NCBI GenBank assembly: GCA_028994555.1
Contig: JARDVN010000001.1
Location: forward strand, 124,001 to 188,000
Source of the DNA: Citrobacter amalonaticus
GTDB lineage: Bacteria; Pseudomonadota; Gammaproteobacteria; Enterobacterales; Enterobacteriaceae
DNA: 64,000 nucleotides
Direction: 5' to 3'
Shown one piece after another: positions 1 through 8,598 of this stretch. The notes beneath the pieces are model-generated. The model saw only the letters and a program-made list of their open reading frames with translations. It made no database searches and was not told the origin of the DNA. Within the stretch, counting starts at the first letter, position 1. The number at the start of each line of letters is the position of its first letter. The translations under genes were made by a program, and so were the position numbers.

Positions 1-132
1 AAAATTTTTAACGTGATGCAGCTCTCTTCTCTGGATGGCAAACTCTTGATCTCCACCTTTAATGCCACAGAAGATTTGAAAGATAAATATTCACAGGTCG
101 GCAAAGACGCACTGTCGACGCTGGCTTACTGA
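1..132 (+). CDS. 3' end of an unidentified gene
   Basis: Frame 1 is open from the window edge and ends at TGA (130-132), giving 43 residues that include FNVMQLSSLDGKLLISTFNA and end in LSTLAY. The residue pattern looks like the C-terminal beta strand and helix of a small lipoprotein or chaperone-like domain, but I do not recognise the family. The start lies outside the window. Confidence 0.4.
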   Translation, partial: KIFNVMQLSSLDGKLLISTFNATEDLKDKYSQVGKDALSTLAY

Positions 133-287
133 GTCAGAGCAGAAGTCACTGGCTGGCTTCTGCAGCCCATTTATCGCAGGCAGCAAGAAGTATACGGATA
201 TTTTCATATGGCAACGGGTTCATCAATGATTGCTGATGGTGGTGGTAAAGATAGTATAATCGTTTTTCTTATGAGCAGAAAAAACCT

Positions 288-593
288 ATGACTAAAATAA
301 TGAAACTCATTCCTGAAAATCCAAACACGAATGATAAAATGAATAAAGGTGATAATTTATCACCATCCGATATGGTAGTGAAAAATAATGATATCCTGAG
401 CAACAGGATTTATTCGTGTCCATGCTGTGGATTAATGATGTCTGTTGAATACTGTCGACATGTAGTTTGTCCAAAATGTGAATGGATAGAAGATCCTGAG
501 CAATTAGACGATCATGATTTATCGGAAGGAAGAAATGCCATGAGTCTCAATGAAGCAAAGGCTGCATTCAGAAAATCACAGGTTTATGTTTAA
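288..593 (+). CDS. CPCC-family cysteine-rich small protein
   Basis: This 101-residue protein carries CPCCGLMMSV (about residues 45-54), then VVCPKCEWIEDPEQ and a SLNEAKAAFRK tail. This is the layout of the Cys_rich_CPCC family (two CxxC pairs likely binding zinc, followed by an acidic DPxQ stretch and a conserved SLNEA helix). Members often sit in polymorphic-toxin and immunity neighbourhoods, which fits the orphan toxin debris further right, but the function is not established. The N-terminal 40 residues are low-complexity and rich in Asn and Lys, so a start further downstream is possible. The base composition is AT-rich relative to the purine cluster. Confidence 0.6.
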   Translation: MTKIMKLIPENPNTNDKMNKGDNLSPSDMVVKNNDILSNRIYSCPCCGLMMSVEYCRHVVCPKCEWIEDPEQLDDHDLSEGRNAMSLNEAKAAFRKSQVYV

Positions 594-893
594 CGCCATG
601 GAGTAATTTAGCTATCAGCCACATAAAGCCACAACCGCACAGATGACAGCCAGACGCCTCCACCAGTGAAACTCGATCAGATGTTCAGGCCGAGTGACTG
701 ATGAAGGCGACGCAATGAAAATGCAGGAAGAACAGAAGGCGCTTTGCTCACAGGACTTTATTCTGTTGAACAATCAGAATGCCTGCAAGGGTTTAACAAG
801 CAGGGCAGTAACATTAATAGAGATATCTTAATTTCCATTAGCCCTTCTGTGTCAGTATTATTTGCATCAAGGAATTCAGCCCGCCAATGACAA
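594..893. other. gap with no convincing gene
   Basis: About 300 bases between the CPCC gene and the methyltransferase. A 38-codon frame from 715 (MKMQEEQKALC...) is open, but it has no recognisable domain and looks like debris of a larger gene. Confidence 0.4.
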
Positions 894-978
894 TTATCTT
901 AGGCCTTTTTTTGCGACGGCCAGCAGATGCGATGAAATACCCAGCAGTTCAGGAAACTCCTCAGTTAAGCGTAAATAC

Positions 979-1710
979 TTAAGTAATAGGGCCTTTTTTA
1001 TCTTCTGCCAGCATTATCTCATTCGTATCAATAATGCTGGCAAACCCCTCAACAGCGAACAGCCTGATACCCTGAAAACCACTTTGCTGAAGTTCCTGCA
1101 TTATTAATGACGGAGAATGAAAAAAAGCAGTAGTGAAATAGTCAGGGTTACCTTCTGGGTTTTCATGGTTTCCTGTTTGCAGGTCGCTCTCCACGATGCG
1201 TTGAAAGATCGGGTCATTTATAAACTGGTATTTATAGCCATCCACCAGCGAAGCTGACCTGGATATATAAGAAAAAATGGCTATGCCGCCGGGTTTCAGA
1301 ACGCGGAGGCATTCCTTAATACATTGCATCCGGTCACTGCCTTCCTGCAGGTGATACAATGCACCCATCAGCAACACCATATCAAATGTGTTACCGTCCC
1401 ACGGCAGTTGCCGTGCATCGCCACAGTTGTATGACTGCAACGTGACAGCACTTTGTTGTCCGCGCTGTCTGGCCTGCTCGATATGTTTGTCGGACAGGTC
1501 TAACAGATGTACCTGGTGCCCTTGCTCTGCCAGCCAGAATGAATAAAAACCATTTGCGCCGGCAATATCAGCGATAAGCATGGGAGAAGGCGTTAAAAAT
1601 CGCTGAATAATCTCCTGAGAACGGATGAATTCCAGTGGATTCCCTGAGCAGCGGTTCGCTTCGTCAAAGTGATTCTCATAGAAGTTGTAGACGCTGTGAT
1701 TGTTTTCCAA
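979..1710 (-). CDS. class I SAM-dependent methyltransferase, C-terminus altered by frameshift
   Basis: The protein has the Rossmann methyltransferase layout: ADIAGANGFYSFWLAEQG (motif I, SAM-binding loop), LLDLSDKHIEQA (acidic residue for ribose), GDARQLPWDGNTFDMVLLMG (motifs II-III) and RVLKPGGIAIFSY (post-III). It is probably a small-molecule methyltransferase; the substrate is unknown. As written it ends EDKKGPIT at 979. A run of six T at 994-999 (A on the coding strand) appears one base too long: with five, the frame continues as EDKKALLLKYLRLTEEFPEL and ends VAKKGLR at 894, a typical C-terminus for this family (271 residues). The start at 1710 gives MENNHSVYNFYENHFDE. Confidence 0.75.
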   Translation of the reverse strand: MENNHSVYNFYENHFDEANRCSGNPLEFIRSQEIIQRFLTPSPMLIADIAGANGFYSFWLAEQGHQVHLLDLSDKHIEQARQRGQQSAVTLQSYNCGDARQLPWDGNTFDMVLLMGALYHLQEGSDRMQCIKECLRVLKPGGIAIFSYISRSASLVDGYKYQFINDPIFQRIVESDLQTGNHENPEGNPDYFTTAFFHSPSLIMQELQQSGFQGIRLFAVEGFASIIDTNEIMLAEDKKGPIT

Positions 1711-2293
1711 AGCTCACTCTCCTCTGGCCAGGTTCTGTATTGATCCGCTGATCGGGACCTATAATTAAGCTATATTTCTTTATAAACATCCTTAACACAT
1801 TACAGCATTTTTTGCGCATGCGTGAATTCCTTTGTATCATTCTTTCACACAGTAAACAATAATAATGGACATAACAGAGCCAAAATACATATTCTCGATC
1901 GGCGGTTACTTATCGTAGCGTGTCTATTGACAAAAAAATCAAAATAAAAATCAATTAACGGCCGCACTGAATCATATTACACGGCATATTACCGCAATGG
2001 AACTAATTATGGTATTTTAAATCTAGCCTGTTACAAAATGTGATTACGGCCTGAATTAATAGAAACAGCTTACTTATGGTGAATTAAGGCCATTTAAATT
2101 GAAAAATTAATATAATGATCAACAAAATTATATTAATAATAACTATTGCGTAGTCGCGATATTAGAGCAAGAAAATTTTACCTCACCCAGTCTTTTGGCT
2201 GGCCACCTCAATAAGCGAGTTCTGTTCTTTAAAAGTGAATACACCAGAGACATCCTGCCGGTGGTATGCGAAAAAATACCTCTGGTGGCCGAT
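1711..2293. other. AT-rich intergenic region
   Basis: About 580 bases between the methyltransferase start and the restored end of the adenosine deaminase. I see no gene or clear hairpin. The frame on the + strand from 2235 overlaps the deaminase 3' end and is a shadow. Confidence 0.5.
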
Positions 2294-3293
2294 TCACTGG
2301 CACTCACTGGAACAGGTTAGTTTTTTGAGTAATCGCTGCTTACTCGTATCATCAATAAAACTGGCTGCTATAGCATGTTCATTGCAGCGGATAAAATCGG
2401 CAGTGCTCCAGTTAAAAGTGTCGTGCAAGCGCTGGTATTCATCGTTGAGCGTGGTATTGACGACAGTCCGTGCGTCCGTATTGATATTTAATCTGATCCC
2501 CCCTCTCCTTCAATAGATTAACAGGATGATCTTCTATCGTATTAAAGACATTACAGACCAGATTACAGGACGGACAAATCTCCAGCAGAATTTCCTCTCT
2601 TATAAGACGATCAATGACCCGTTGGTCTTCAATACATCTCACGCCATGACCGATGCGTGACACCTTTAATTTATCAAGGGTTTCTTCAATACTGGCGGCA
2701 CCACAGGCTTCCCCTGCATGGGCGATAACGTTACCACCTGCATGACTTACTAACTCGAAGGCTTCGATATGATTTTCGAGAGAAGACCCCGCTTCATCAG
2801 CCGCTAAGTCGAGCCCAACGACGCCTTGCCCCTGGTATTTAAGTACCAGGTTTGCCGTATACATACTTTCCTGCCTTGTAAAATGGCGCAATGTACAAAG
2901 CAGTAGCCCTGCTTCAATAGAGTACAATTGCGAGCAATGCTGCATGGCGGAAATAACCGTTTCGACAATCTCTTCACCTGTTAACCCCAGTACGGTATGA
3001 AGTAAAGGGGCAAAGCGAATTTCTGCGTAGATAACATTGTCGGCGGCAAGCTGTTGAAAAAGATCGTCAACTGCCAGTGTAATAGCCTTCCGGGTTTGTA
3101 ATATCTCAATTTGTGGTGCAATTTTGCTTATAAAGTCACCAAGATCCCGGCATTTTTCAGGCGCAATAAATGTGCTGCGGAATTCATCCAGACCGATACC
3201 TGGGCTGATTTTCTGCATATATTGAAAGCTCAGGCAGGTATCTAAATGCACATGCAATTCGACTTTCTTTATCTTCTCTGGTGAAAATTTCAT
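2294..3293 (-). pseudogene. add: adenosine deaminase, frameshifted near the C-terminus
   Basis: Hydrolytic deamination of adenosine to inosine, a cytosolic purine-salvage step. Visible metal-site motifs are HVHLD (residues 13-17), IAHAGE (histidine plus catalytic Glu) and IGHG. The continuous frame stops at 2439 with an aberrant tail. The coding strand reads GAGAGGGGGG, a run of six G (2498-2503 on +). Removing one G gives LKERGIRLNINTDARTVVNT and runs to TGA at 2294, about 332 residues, the usual length for this family. The lost tail includes the NTDA aspartate expected to complete the metal and catalytic site, so the protein as written should be inactive. It lies 20 nt after the nucleoside hydrolase, so the two are likely co-transcribed. 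Confidence 0.8.
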
Positions 3294-3313
3294 AGTAATA
3301 ACTCACGCTGTAA

Positions 3314-4241
3314 TTACGACAATAATGAAAAGAGCTTTTGTTTAAACATCCCGGATTTAATGCTTGTGACTACGCGAGCGTTAGTTGCCTGAAAAGTCAG
3401 TTGCGTTGAATCAATGACAAAATGACCGTACGATTTCTCACTGTGATATTCGATCCACGTATGGGCCTCAATACAGTTCTCGATAATTTCTGGAAAAAGT
3501 GCAACCGCCATCGTCGTCGGGTCAGGTAAATCAAAACCAACACGGTCCGTGCGTCCGGCGTTAAATGCCATCAGCGTACTGTTGCAGCGAACGGCGAATC
3601 TCCCCAGGTCGCTAAGAGTATTGAGATAATCGATATCATCCTGATTAATAAAGGCTTCACCCATACCAATTTCCCAACCCACAACGGTAACGGATAGTCC
3701 TGACTGAAGAACAAGATGTACGGCTTCTGCATCTGCATAGAAATTAAATTCCGCCAGTGGTGTGATATTACCAGGCGTGAGTCCGGAACCTCCCATGATG
3801 TAAACATGTTTTACCTTCTGGGCCAGGTCTGGATCTTTTAATACCGCCATCGCAAGATTGGTTAATGGTCCCAATGTGACAATTTCCAGCTTGCCCTGAA
3901 ACCGGGAGGCATGTTCGATGATGGCGTCAACCGCATGCATACTTTCGACAGTCAGAGAGGGAGGTGGTAATGCCATATCCCCCCATACCGTCTTCACCAT
4001 GAATATGGTGTGAATGATATCGAGCCCGGAACAGGGGCTTCGTCATTCCGGCGTACACCGGCGGGTGATAAGTACTGCTTTTCTCGACGCAGAGGAGCGC
4101 GTTTTTTACGCATTGCTCCAACGGACAGTTTCCGGCTACCGTTGTGATAGCTTCGACGGTGATATGCGGCGCTCTTAACGCCATTAACAAGGCGACAGCG
4201 TCATCTGAGGCTGTATCGGTATCTATCAAAAAATGTCTCAT
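3314..4241 (-). pseudogene. nucleoside hydrolase (IunH/Rih family), frameshifted
   Basis: Cleaves the N-glycosidic bond of ribonucleosides to base plus ribose. The N-terminus DTDTASDDAVALLMAL has the calcium-binding DxDxxxDD motif; VTLGPLTNLAMA and the NFYADAEA stretch are further family signatures. The usual LHDP segment reads LPDPTTMA, a histidine-to-proline change that may alter specificity. A six-base run at 3979-3984 splits the gene: with five G on the coding strand EDGMG continues as DMALPPPSLTVESMHAVDA, giving 308 residues, the family's normal length. The start at 4241 is preceded by AGGAG eight bases upstream. It heads an apparent operon with add, so together they would convert nucleosides to free bases. 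Confidence 0.8.
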
Positions 4242-4662
4242 TACATAAACTCCTGAATTGGATAAGTCATGAATATGCGCAATTCAGGCTCTGTCAAAAA
4301 AAGGGTGGATGTCCTTTTTTGTGAATGTTCTTGATGACTTATAGTGTTAATCAATGAAATCCGCAGTACGTCAATTTTTAGCAATGGCAGTTCTTTAGGA
4401 AAAAAAGTCTGTAAGTCTGATAGCGGGAGGGATAAATGAAAATCGTCAGTGATAGTCCGTTAATCGAAGTAGATCCGGCATATTGTGAAGCTCGCCGCTG
4501 ATCATAAGCCATAAATAATACAGTTTCTGATTCAGACGCGCCTGAGCATATAGCCAGTCTATAGGCTCGGTTAAATTTCTGGGAAATCTTTTCTGTTATC
4601 TGGCATCAGCCAACCAGCGATCAGAAATGTTTACGGAGAGTGCCAATGACACCGGTAACACA
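4242..4662. other. intergenic region with a short ORF behind a strong RBS
   Basis: Promoter side of the nucleoside hydrolase operon. GGGAGGGATAA precedes an ATG at 4436 that opens only 21 codons (MKIVSDSPLIEVDPAYCEAR...), which looks like the 5' stub of a lost gene. Nothing else is recognisable. Confidence 0.35.
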
Positions 4663-5319
4663 TCAACGGGCCAGCACTTTATAAGTAAACTCGGTGAAGT
4701 AATCGTTGACGTTTTTCGAGGCGCTGGCGGCCAGTTCTTCATCGCCATGACAGATATTGCGCAGCATTACCGCGTTCAGTTGCGAGGCTTTCACCAACTC
4801 ATGCTGATTACTGGTGCTAAGCTGGGCAAACCAGAAGCGGCTGGAAAGTCCCTGTAGAGGCGAAAGACACGGCTGCAAGTACTCATTCTCTGCCGCCAGG
4901 CCAATCAATGCATAAGATTGCTTGAGCAATGCGCCAAACTGACGCATCTGAGAAATATTGTTAATCGCCTCAAAGGCCTCCGCCAGCTGCAGCATTTCTT
5001 TCTTCTGCTGATGCGTACCGCGCCGGGTAGCCAGACGCACGGCGAACTCTCCCACGCAGCGGCGCAGTTCCAACACTTTGAGCTGTACTTCAACAGAAAT
5101 GGCAGGGATAAATACGCCTTTATACGGATAGATCTCCACCAGCCGGTCATTTGCCAGACGCTGTAACGCTTCCCTCACCGGGCTACGTCCAAAACCCGTT
5201 AGCTCCATGAGCTGTGCTTCGGACACCATCGAACCTGGCGCAAGATCCTGAAAAATAATCATGCTTTCAATGGCTTCATAGGCCTGGTTCATTTTATTGA
5301 CGGGCGGATTCATGGTCAT
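4663..5319 (-). CDS. GntR-family (FadR-type) transcriptional regulator
   Basis: A 218-residue regulator. The N-terminal winged helix-turn-helix reads SEAQLMELTGFGRSPVREAL with a wing at YPYKGVFIPAI; the C-terminal all-helical FCD-type ligand domain follows (LRRCVGEFAVRLATRRG...). FadR-type members usually repress a nearby catabolic operon until a small acid or sugar-acid ligand binds. It is transcribed divergently from the SDR operon starting at 5588, and the space between them holds an 18-bp perfect palindrome, so autoregulation and control of the SDR genes are likely. The ligand is unknown. Confidence 0.85.
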   Translation of the reverse strand: MTMNPPVNKMNQAYEAIESMIIFQDLAPGSMVSEAQLMELTGFGRSPVREALQRLANDRLVEIYPYKGVFIPAISVEVQLKVLELRRCVGEFAVRLATRRGTHQQKKEMLQLAEAFEAINNISQMRQFGALLKQSYALIGLAAENEYLQPCLSPLQGLSSRFWFAQLSTSNQHELVKASQLNAVMLRNICHGDEELAASASKNVNDYFTEFTYKVLAR

Positions 5320-5478
5320 TCTCCCTGCTGAGTTGTGGGCATTATCCCCCCTAACACAACAAAAATGAAAATTAGAAATTCTCTGTTAATTAGACAGTTA
5401 CGACAAAATTTGTGATCTCCATCGTAATTAACCCAACAGATGATGGATGTTTTTTTTGCAAAGTGCAAATCTAATAAC

Positions 5479-5496
5479 CAACTAATATATTAGTTG
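5479..5496. promoter_or_regulatory. perfect 18-bp palindrome, candidate GntR operator
   Basis: CAACTAATATATTAGTTG is identical to its reverse complement. It lies between the divergent GntR gene (start 5319) and the SDR operon (start 5588), where an operator for that regulator would be expected. The assignment to this regulator is inference. Confidence 0.6.
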
Positions 5497-5587
5497 TTGA
5501 TTAAGCGATTAAGATATCGTCAACACAAGATGCTATCGCGGCTCTATACATTGCCATCGCGTGTAGCACACTAAAAAGGAGAAGGTT

Positions 5588-6361
5588 GTGAGTCTACAAA
5601 ACCAGGTTGCACTGGTGACCGGTGCGGGAAACATGAAAGGGATAGGTAAAGGCATCGCCTGCGCCCTTGCTGAGGCGGGTGCAGATATTGTCATCAACTA
5701 CGTTATCAACCCACAGGAAGCCGAACAGGTTGCCAACATTATTCGCGGACTTGGCAGGCGCGCGCTACTGGTTGAAGCCGATATTTCTCATCCAGAGCAG
5801 GTTCGCCAGATGTTTAAGGACATCGACGCTCACTTCGGACGTCTGGATATTTTGGTGAACAACGCTGGTGTTTGCGTCTGGGAACCCTTCCTTAATATCA
5901 CTAAACCCGCCTTTGACCATGCGGTAAACATCAACGTCAAAGGTACCTATGATTGTGCACGCCACGCTGCACGCATGATGGTAAAAAAAGGTATTCGTGG
6001 TCGCATCATCAATGTCGCTTCTGGACATGCTCGCCGACCAATGGCGTTGATGGGCGTTTATGCTGCAACCAAAGCTGCAATTGATCAGATGAGTCAGTCA
6101 ATGGCCTTCGAACTGGCACGCTATGGCATTACCGTAAACCAACTCTGGCCCGGGTTTGTCGATACAAATATCAACGATCCGAAGCCCGAACTGGCAACCG
6201 ATGAAGGACGGAAGAAGTTGCTGGCAACCATTCCTGTTGGCCAGCCCGCAACCATTGAAGAACTAGGCGCCGCCGCGGTCTATCTGGCAGGAAACCACGG
6301 TGCCGTCGTAACGGGTGATTTTATTAAAATTGATGGCGGCCAGCATATCCGCTGCATTTAA
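5588..6361 (+). CDS. short-chain dehydrogenase/reductase
   Basis: A 257-residue classical SDR. TGAGNMKGIGKGIA (near residue 11) is the nucleotide-binding glycine motif, NNAG is present, the catalytic Ser is in NVASG and the YAATK (YxxxK) pair follows. The C-terminal IDGGQ is typical of the glucose/3-ketoacyl reductase-like subgroup. It probably oxidises or reduces a sugar or sugar acid in the cytosol; the substrate is unknown. AAAAGGAGAAGG sits directly before the TTG/GTG start region. It is the first gene of a three-gene set with an SDR-like gene and a transporter, controlled by the divergent GntR regulator. Confidence 0.85.
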   Translation: MSLQNQVALVTGAGNMKGIGKGIACALAEAGADIVINYVINPQEAEQVANIIRGLGRRALLVEADISHPEQVRQMFKDIDAHFGRLDILVNNAGVCVWEPFLNITKPAFDHAVNINVKGTYDCARHAARMMVKKGIRGRIINVASGHARRPMALMGVYAATKAAIDQMSQSMAFELARYGITVNQLWPGFVDTNINDPKPELATDEGRKKLLATIPVGQPATIEELGAAAVYLAGNHGAVVTGDFIKIDGGQHIRCI

Positions 6362-6375
6362 TCAGGAGAATTGCA

Positions 6376-7086
6376 ATGGAAAACAAAAATACCATTCTGA
6401 TTACCGGCGGTCAGGCTGAACCCAACCTGTTATCCACGCTGGAAAAATATTATTCCCAACAGGGATGGAGCGTTTATTTTAGTCAGGAAACTGAATATCA
6501 CAATATGGCCATGGCTATTGACGAGATGACTACCGGCGAGAAAAAACTGAATGCCTTTATCTACATTTCCCCTCCACCACGCCAGGGTTCAATGTTGGAT
6601 GATGACGAACATATCATTGCCGAAACGATGAATAACGATCTGGAAAGAGGATTATGGTGGATACAAAATGCCTGTAAAAAAATGGTGCAACAAGGCGTGC
6701 AAGGGCGCGTTGTCACGCTCGCACATATTGCGGCGCTAGTACCCACTGAATACTACTCTTATGGTGCCGCCAGCCAGTTGGCCCTGATGAATATTTGCCG
6801 TTCCGGTATTCAAGAACTGGTACCTTATGGCATTAAAATCAATACAATTTTCCGTGGTTTTAGTGAAGAAGATCCACAACAAAAAGCATTTTTCGAGCAA
6901 TTAAAGCAACTGCATAAAGACGATGGCATTCCACTACTGGAATATGTTAATGCTGAAGAGATTGCCAAAACCAGTATGCTGTTAACCGATCCGGATATTC
7001 ACAGTTTTAACGGGGCGATGTTAACGCTCGATGGTGGTTTTTATGTCACCCGAAAAATACGCTATCTGGATCCTGTCAGGGAGTAA
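6376..7086 (+). CDS. SDR-fold protein lacking the catalytic lysine (likely pseudoenzyme)
   Basis: A 236-residue protein that keeps the SDR fold pattern (ITGGQAEPNLL at the N-terminus, a YSYGAASQLALMN helix, LTLDGGFYV at the end). The glycine motif is degraded (TGGQAEP instead of TGxxxGIG) and the YxxxK pair reads YGAAS, so the lysine is missing. It lies 14 nt after the active-looking SDR with its own AGGAG, and could be a regulatory or structural partner in a hetero-oligomer. The function is unknown; catalysis by the normal SDR mechanism is unlikely. Confidence 0.7.
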   Translation: MENKNTILITGGQAEPNLLSTLEKYYSQQGWSVYFSQETEYHNMAMAIDEMTTGEKKLNAFIYISPPPRQGSMLDDDEHIIAETMNNDLERGLWWIQNACKKMVQQGVQGRVVTLAHIAALVPTEYYSYGAASQLALMNICRSGIQELVPYGIKINTIFRGFSEEDPQQKAFFEQLKQLHKDDGIPLLEYVNAEEIAKTSMLLTDPDIHSFNGAMLTLDGGFYVTRKIRYLDPVRE

Positions 7087-7174
7087 CAGGATAAAATAAC
7101 GAAAATAAATAATTATTACGATAAATCGTGCATTATTTTTACCGCTAACCTCATATTAGTGAAGGGTCCCCCCT

Positions 7175-7468
7175 ATGAATACGCAATTCCGTCGTGTCAT
7201 TCTGGTCATGCTGACGCTGGCAATGATCATTAATTATCTCGACCGTTCGGCATTAGCCTACGCCATGCCTTTTATTACTCAAGACTTTCATCTGACACCT
7301 GAAGAAAAAGGAATTATTTTCGGCAGCTTCTCGATTGGTTATGCCTTATTTAATTTTATCGGCGGCGTACTGGCTGATAAATTTGGACCCAAGCGGGTGT
7401 TTACCTGGTCAATGTCCATCTGGTCGATTATTTGCGGCCTGACGGCAGGCTGTTTTAACTTCTGGACC
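7175..7468 (+). pseudogene. MFS transporter, 5' fragment cut by IS1
   Basis: About 98 residues of a major facilitator start: the first membrane segment (VILVMLTLAMIINYLDRSALAYAMP), the loop FHLTPEEKGIIFGSFSIGYAL and the GGVLADKFGPKR signature between segments 2 and 3. This N-terminal pattern resembles the sugar-acid (anion:cation) symporters. The reading frame runs into the left end of IS1 at 7469 and stops inside it; no 3' part follows the element, so the rest was deleted. It was presumably the uptake partner of the SDR operon. Six C (7168-7173) lie between the purine-rich RBS and the ATG. Confidence 0.8.
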
Positions 7469-8237
7469 GGTGATGCTGCCAACTTACTGATTTAGTGTAT
7501 GATGGTGTTTTTGAGGTGCTCCAGTGGCTTCTGTTTCTATCAGCTGTCCCTCCTGTTCAGCTACTGACGGGGTGGTGCGTAACGGCAAAAGCACCGCCGG
7601 ACATCAGCGCTATCTCTGCTCTCACTGCCGTAAAACATGGCAACTGCAGTTCACTTACACCGCTTCTCAACCCGGTACGCACCAGAAAATCATTGATATG
7701 GCCATGAATGGCGTTGGATGCCGGGCAACTGCCCGCATTATGGGCGTTGGCCTCAACACGATTTTACGTCACTTAAAAAAACTCAGGCCGCAGTCGGTAA
7801 CCTCGCGCATACAGCCGGGCAGTGACGTCATCGTCTGCGCGGAAATGGACGAACAGTGGGGCTATGTCGGGGCTAAATCGCGCCAGCGCTGGCTGTTTTA
7901 CGCGTATGACAGGCTCCGGAAGACGGTTGTTGCGCACGTATTCGGTGAACGCACTATGGCGACGCTGGGGCGTCTTATGAGCCTGCTGTCACCCTTTGAC
8001 GTGGTGATATGGATGACGGATGGCTGGCCGCTGTATGAATCCCGCCTGAAGGGAAAGCTGCACGTAATCAGCAAGCGATATACGCAGCGAATTGAGCGGC
8101 ATAACCTGAATCTGAGGCAGCACCTGGCACGGCTGGGACGGAAGTCGCTGTCGTTCTCAAAATCGGTGGAGCTGCATGACAAAGTCATCGGGCATTATCT
8201 GAACATAAAACACTATCAATAAGTTGGAGTCATTACC
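7469..8237 (+). mobile_element. IS1 insertion sequence
   Basis: The element opens with GGTGATGCTGCCAACTTACT and closes with AAGTTGGAGTCATTACC, the IS1 terminal repeats. It is 769 bases, one more than the 768 I know for IS1; the extra base is an A in the frameshift window at 7775-7781. The nine bases on each side (TTCTGGACC left, GGAGTATCG right) do not match, so there is no target duplication. Together with the truncated transporter and the truncated immunity gene on the right, this indicates an adjacent deletion or recombination after insertion. Confidence 0.95.
7524..8222 (+). CDS. insAB: IS1 transposase, insA and insB fused in one frame
   Basis: Begins [20 protein letters not shown] with the InsA zinc-finger and helix-turn-helix region, and continues into the InsB DDE catalytic part ending HYLNIKHYQ. 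In IS1 as I know it, InsA ends about 90 residues in and InsAB' arises only through a -1 slip on an A6C site. Here the run is A7 (7775-7781), so [20 protein letters not shown] reads straight through. If real, this makes the active transposase without programmed frameshifting. The same one-base excess is seen in many runs of this window, so it may be a consensus error. Confidence 0.85.
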   Translation: MASVSISCPSCSATDGVVRNGKSTAGHQRYLCSHCRKTWQLQFTYTASQPGTHQKIIDMAMNGVGCRATARIMGVGLNTILRHLKKLRPQSVTSRIQPGSDVIVCAEMDEQWGYVGAKSRQRWLFYAYDRLRKTVVAHVFGERTMATLGRLMSLLSPFDVVIWMTDGWPLYESRLKGKLHVISKRYTQRIERHNLNLRQHLARLGRKSLSFSKSVELHDKVIGHYLNIKHYQ

Positions 8238-8383
8238 GGAGTATCGGTGGAGTATGGTTTGATGGAGAATACTCTGAGGTTAAAACATCTGATATAGCTG
8301 ATGCTTGTAGAAAATTTATTACTGATTTATTACATGACTTATCAATAAAAGGAATTGATGTCGATTTTTTCTACATTGATTGA
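8238..8383 (+). pseudogene. 3' remnant of a probable toxin-immunity gene
   Basis: Immediately right of IS1, one frame is open for 48 codons from 8240: SIGGVWFDGEYSEVKTSDIA, then a helix ending IDVDFFYID and TGA at 8381-8383. No start remains, so the 5' part was lost with the IS1 event. The acidic, small-domain character and its place just before an orphan toxin cassette suggest a CdiI/Rhs-type immunity protein. That is inference from position and composition. Confidence 0.45.
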
Positions 8384-8414
8384 TGTTAATAAAATTATAT
8401 CTTGCGATTAGTTT

Positions 8415-8426
8415 TGCTCTTTAACA
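8415..8426 (+). promoter_or_regulatory. boxA-like antitermination sequence, copy 1
   Basis: TGCTCTTTAACA matches the rRNA-operon boxA as I know it. It lies at the left end of a repeat unit that precedes the orphan toxin module. An identical 12-mer recurs at 9933. Confidence 0.4.
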
Positions 8427-8470
8427 ATTAGTCTAGTTAAACGGCGCAGTCGGTGTAGCTCTTCTGCTAA

Positions 8471-8535
8471 GTTTTAGATTGTGCTATGAACCTTCATTCA
8501 GGCGAAAAACGCACGTCGGGGCAAAAAGTTGGCGG
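8471..8535 (+). repeat. imperfect direct repeat flanking the toxin cassette, copy 1
   Basis: The block starting at TTTTAGATTGTGC and containing CAGGCGAAAAA and CGTCGGGGCAAAAAGTT is repeated with a few changes at 9950-10013. The two copies bracket the orphan toxin and immunity genes, as expected if modules were exchanged or duplicated by recombination. Confidence 0.55.
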
Positions 8536-8598
8536 ACAGTAAGTGCATTAAACCGATTTCATGTAACATATTGAAAATAATTAGAAAATATAAGTTCA

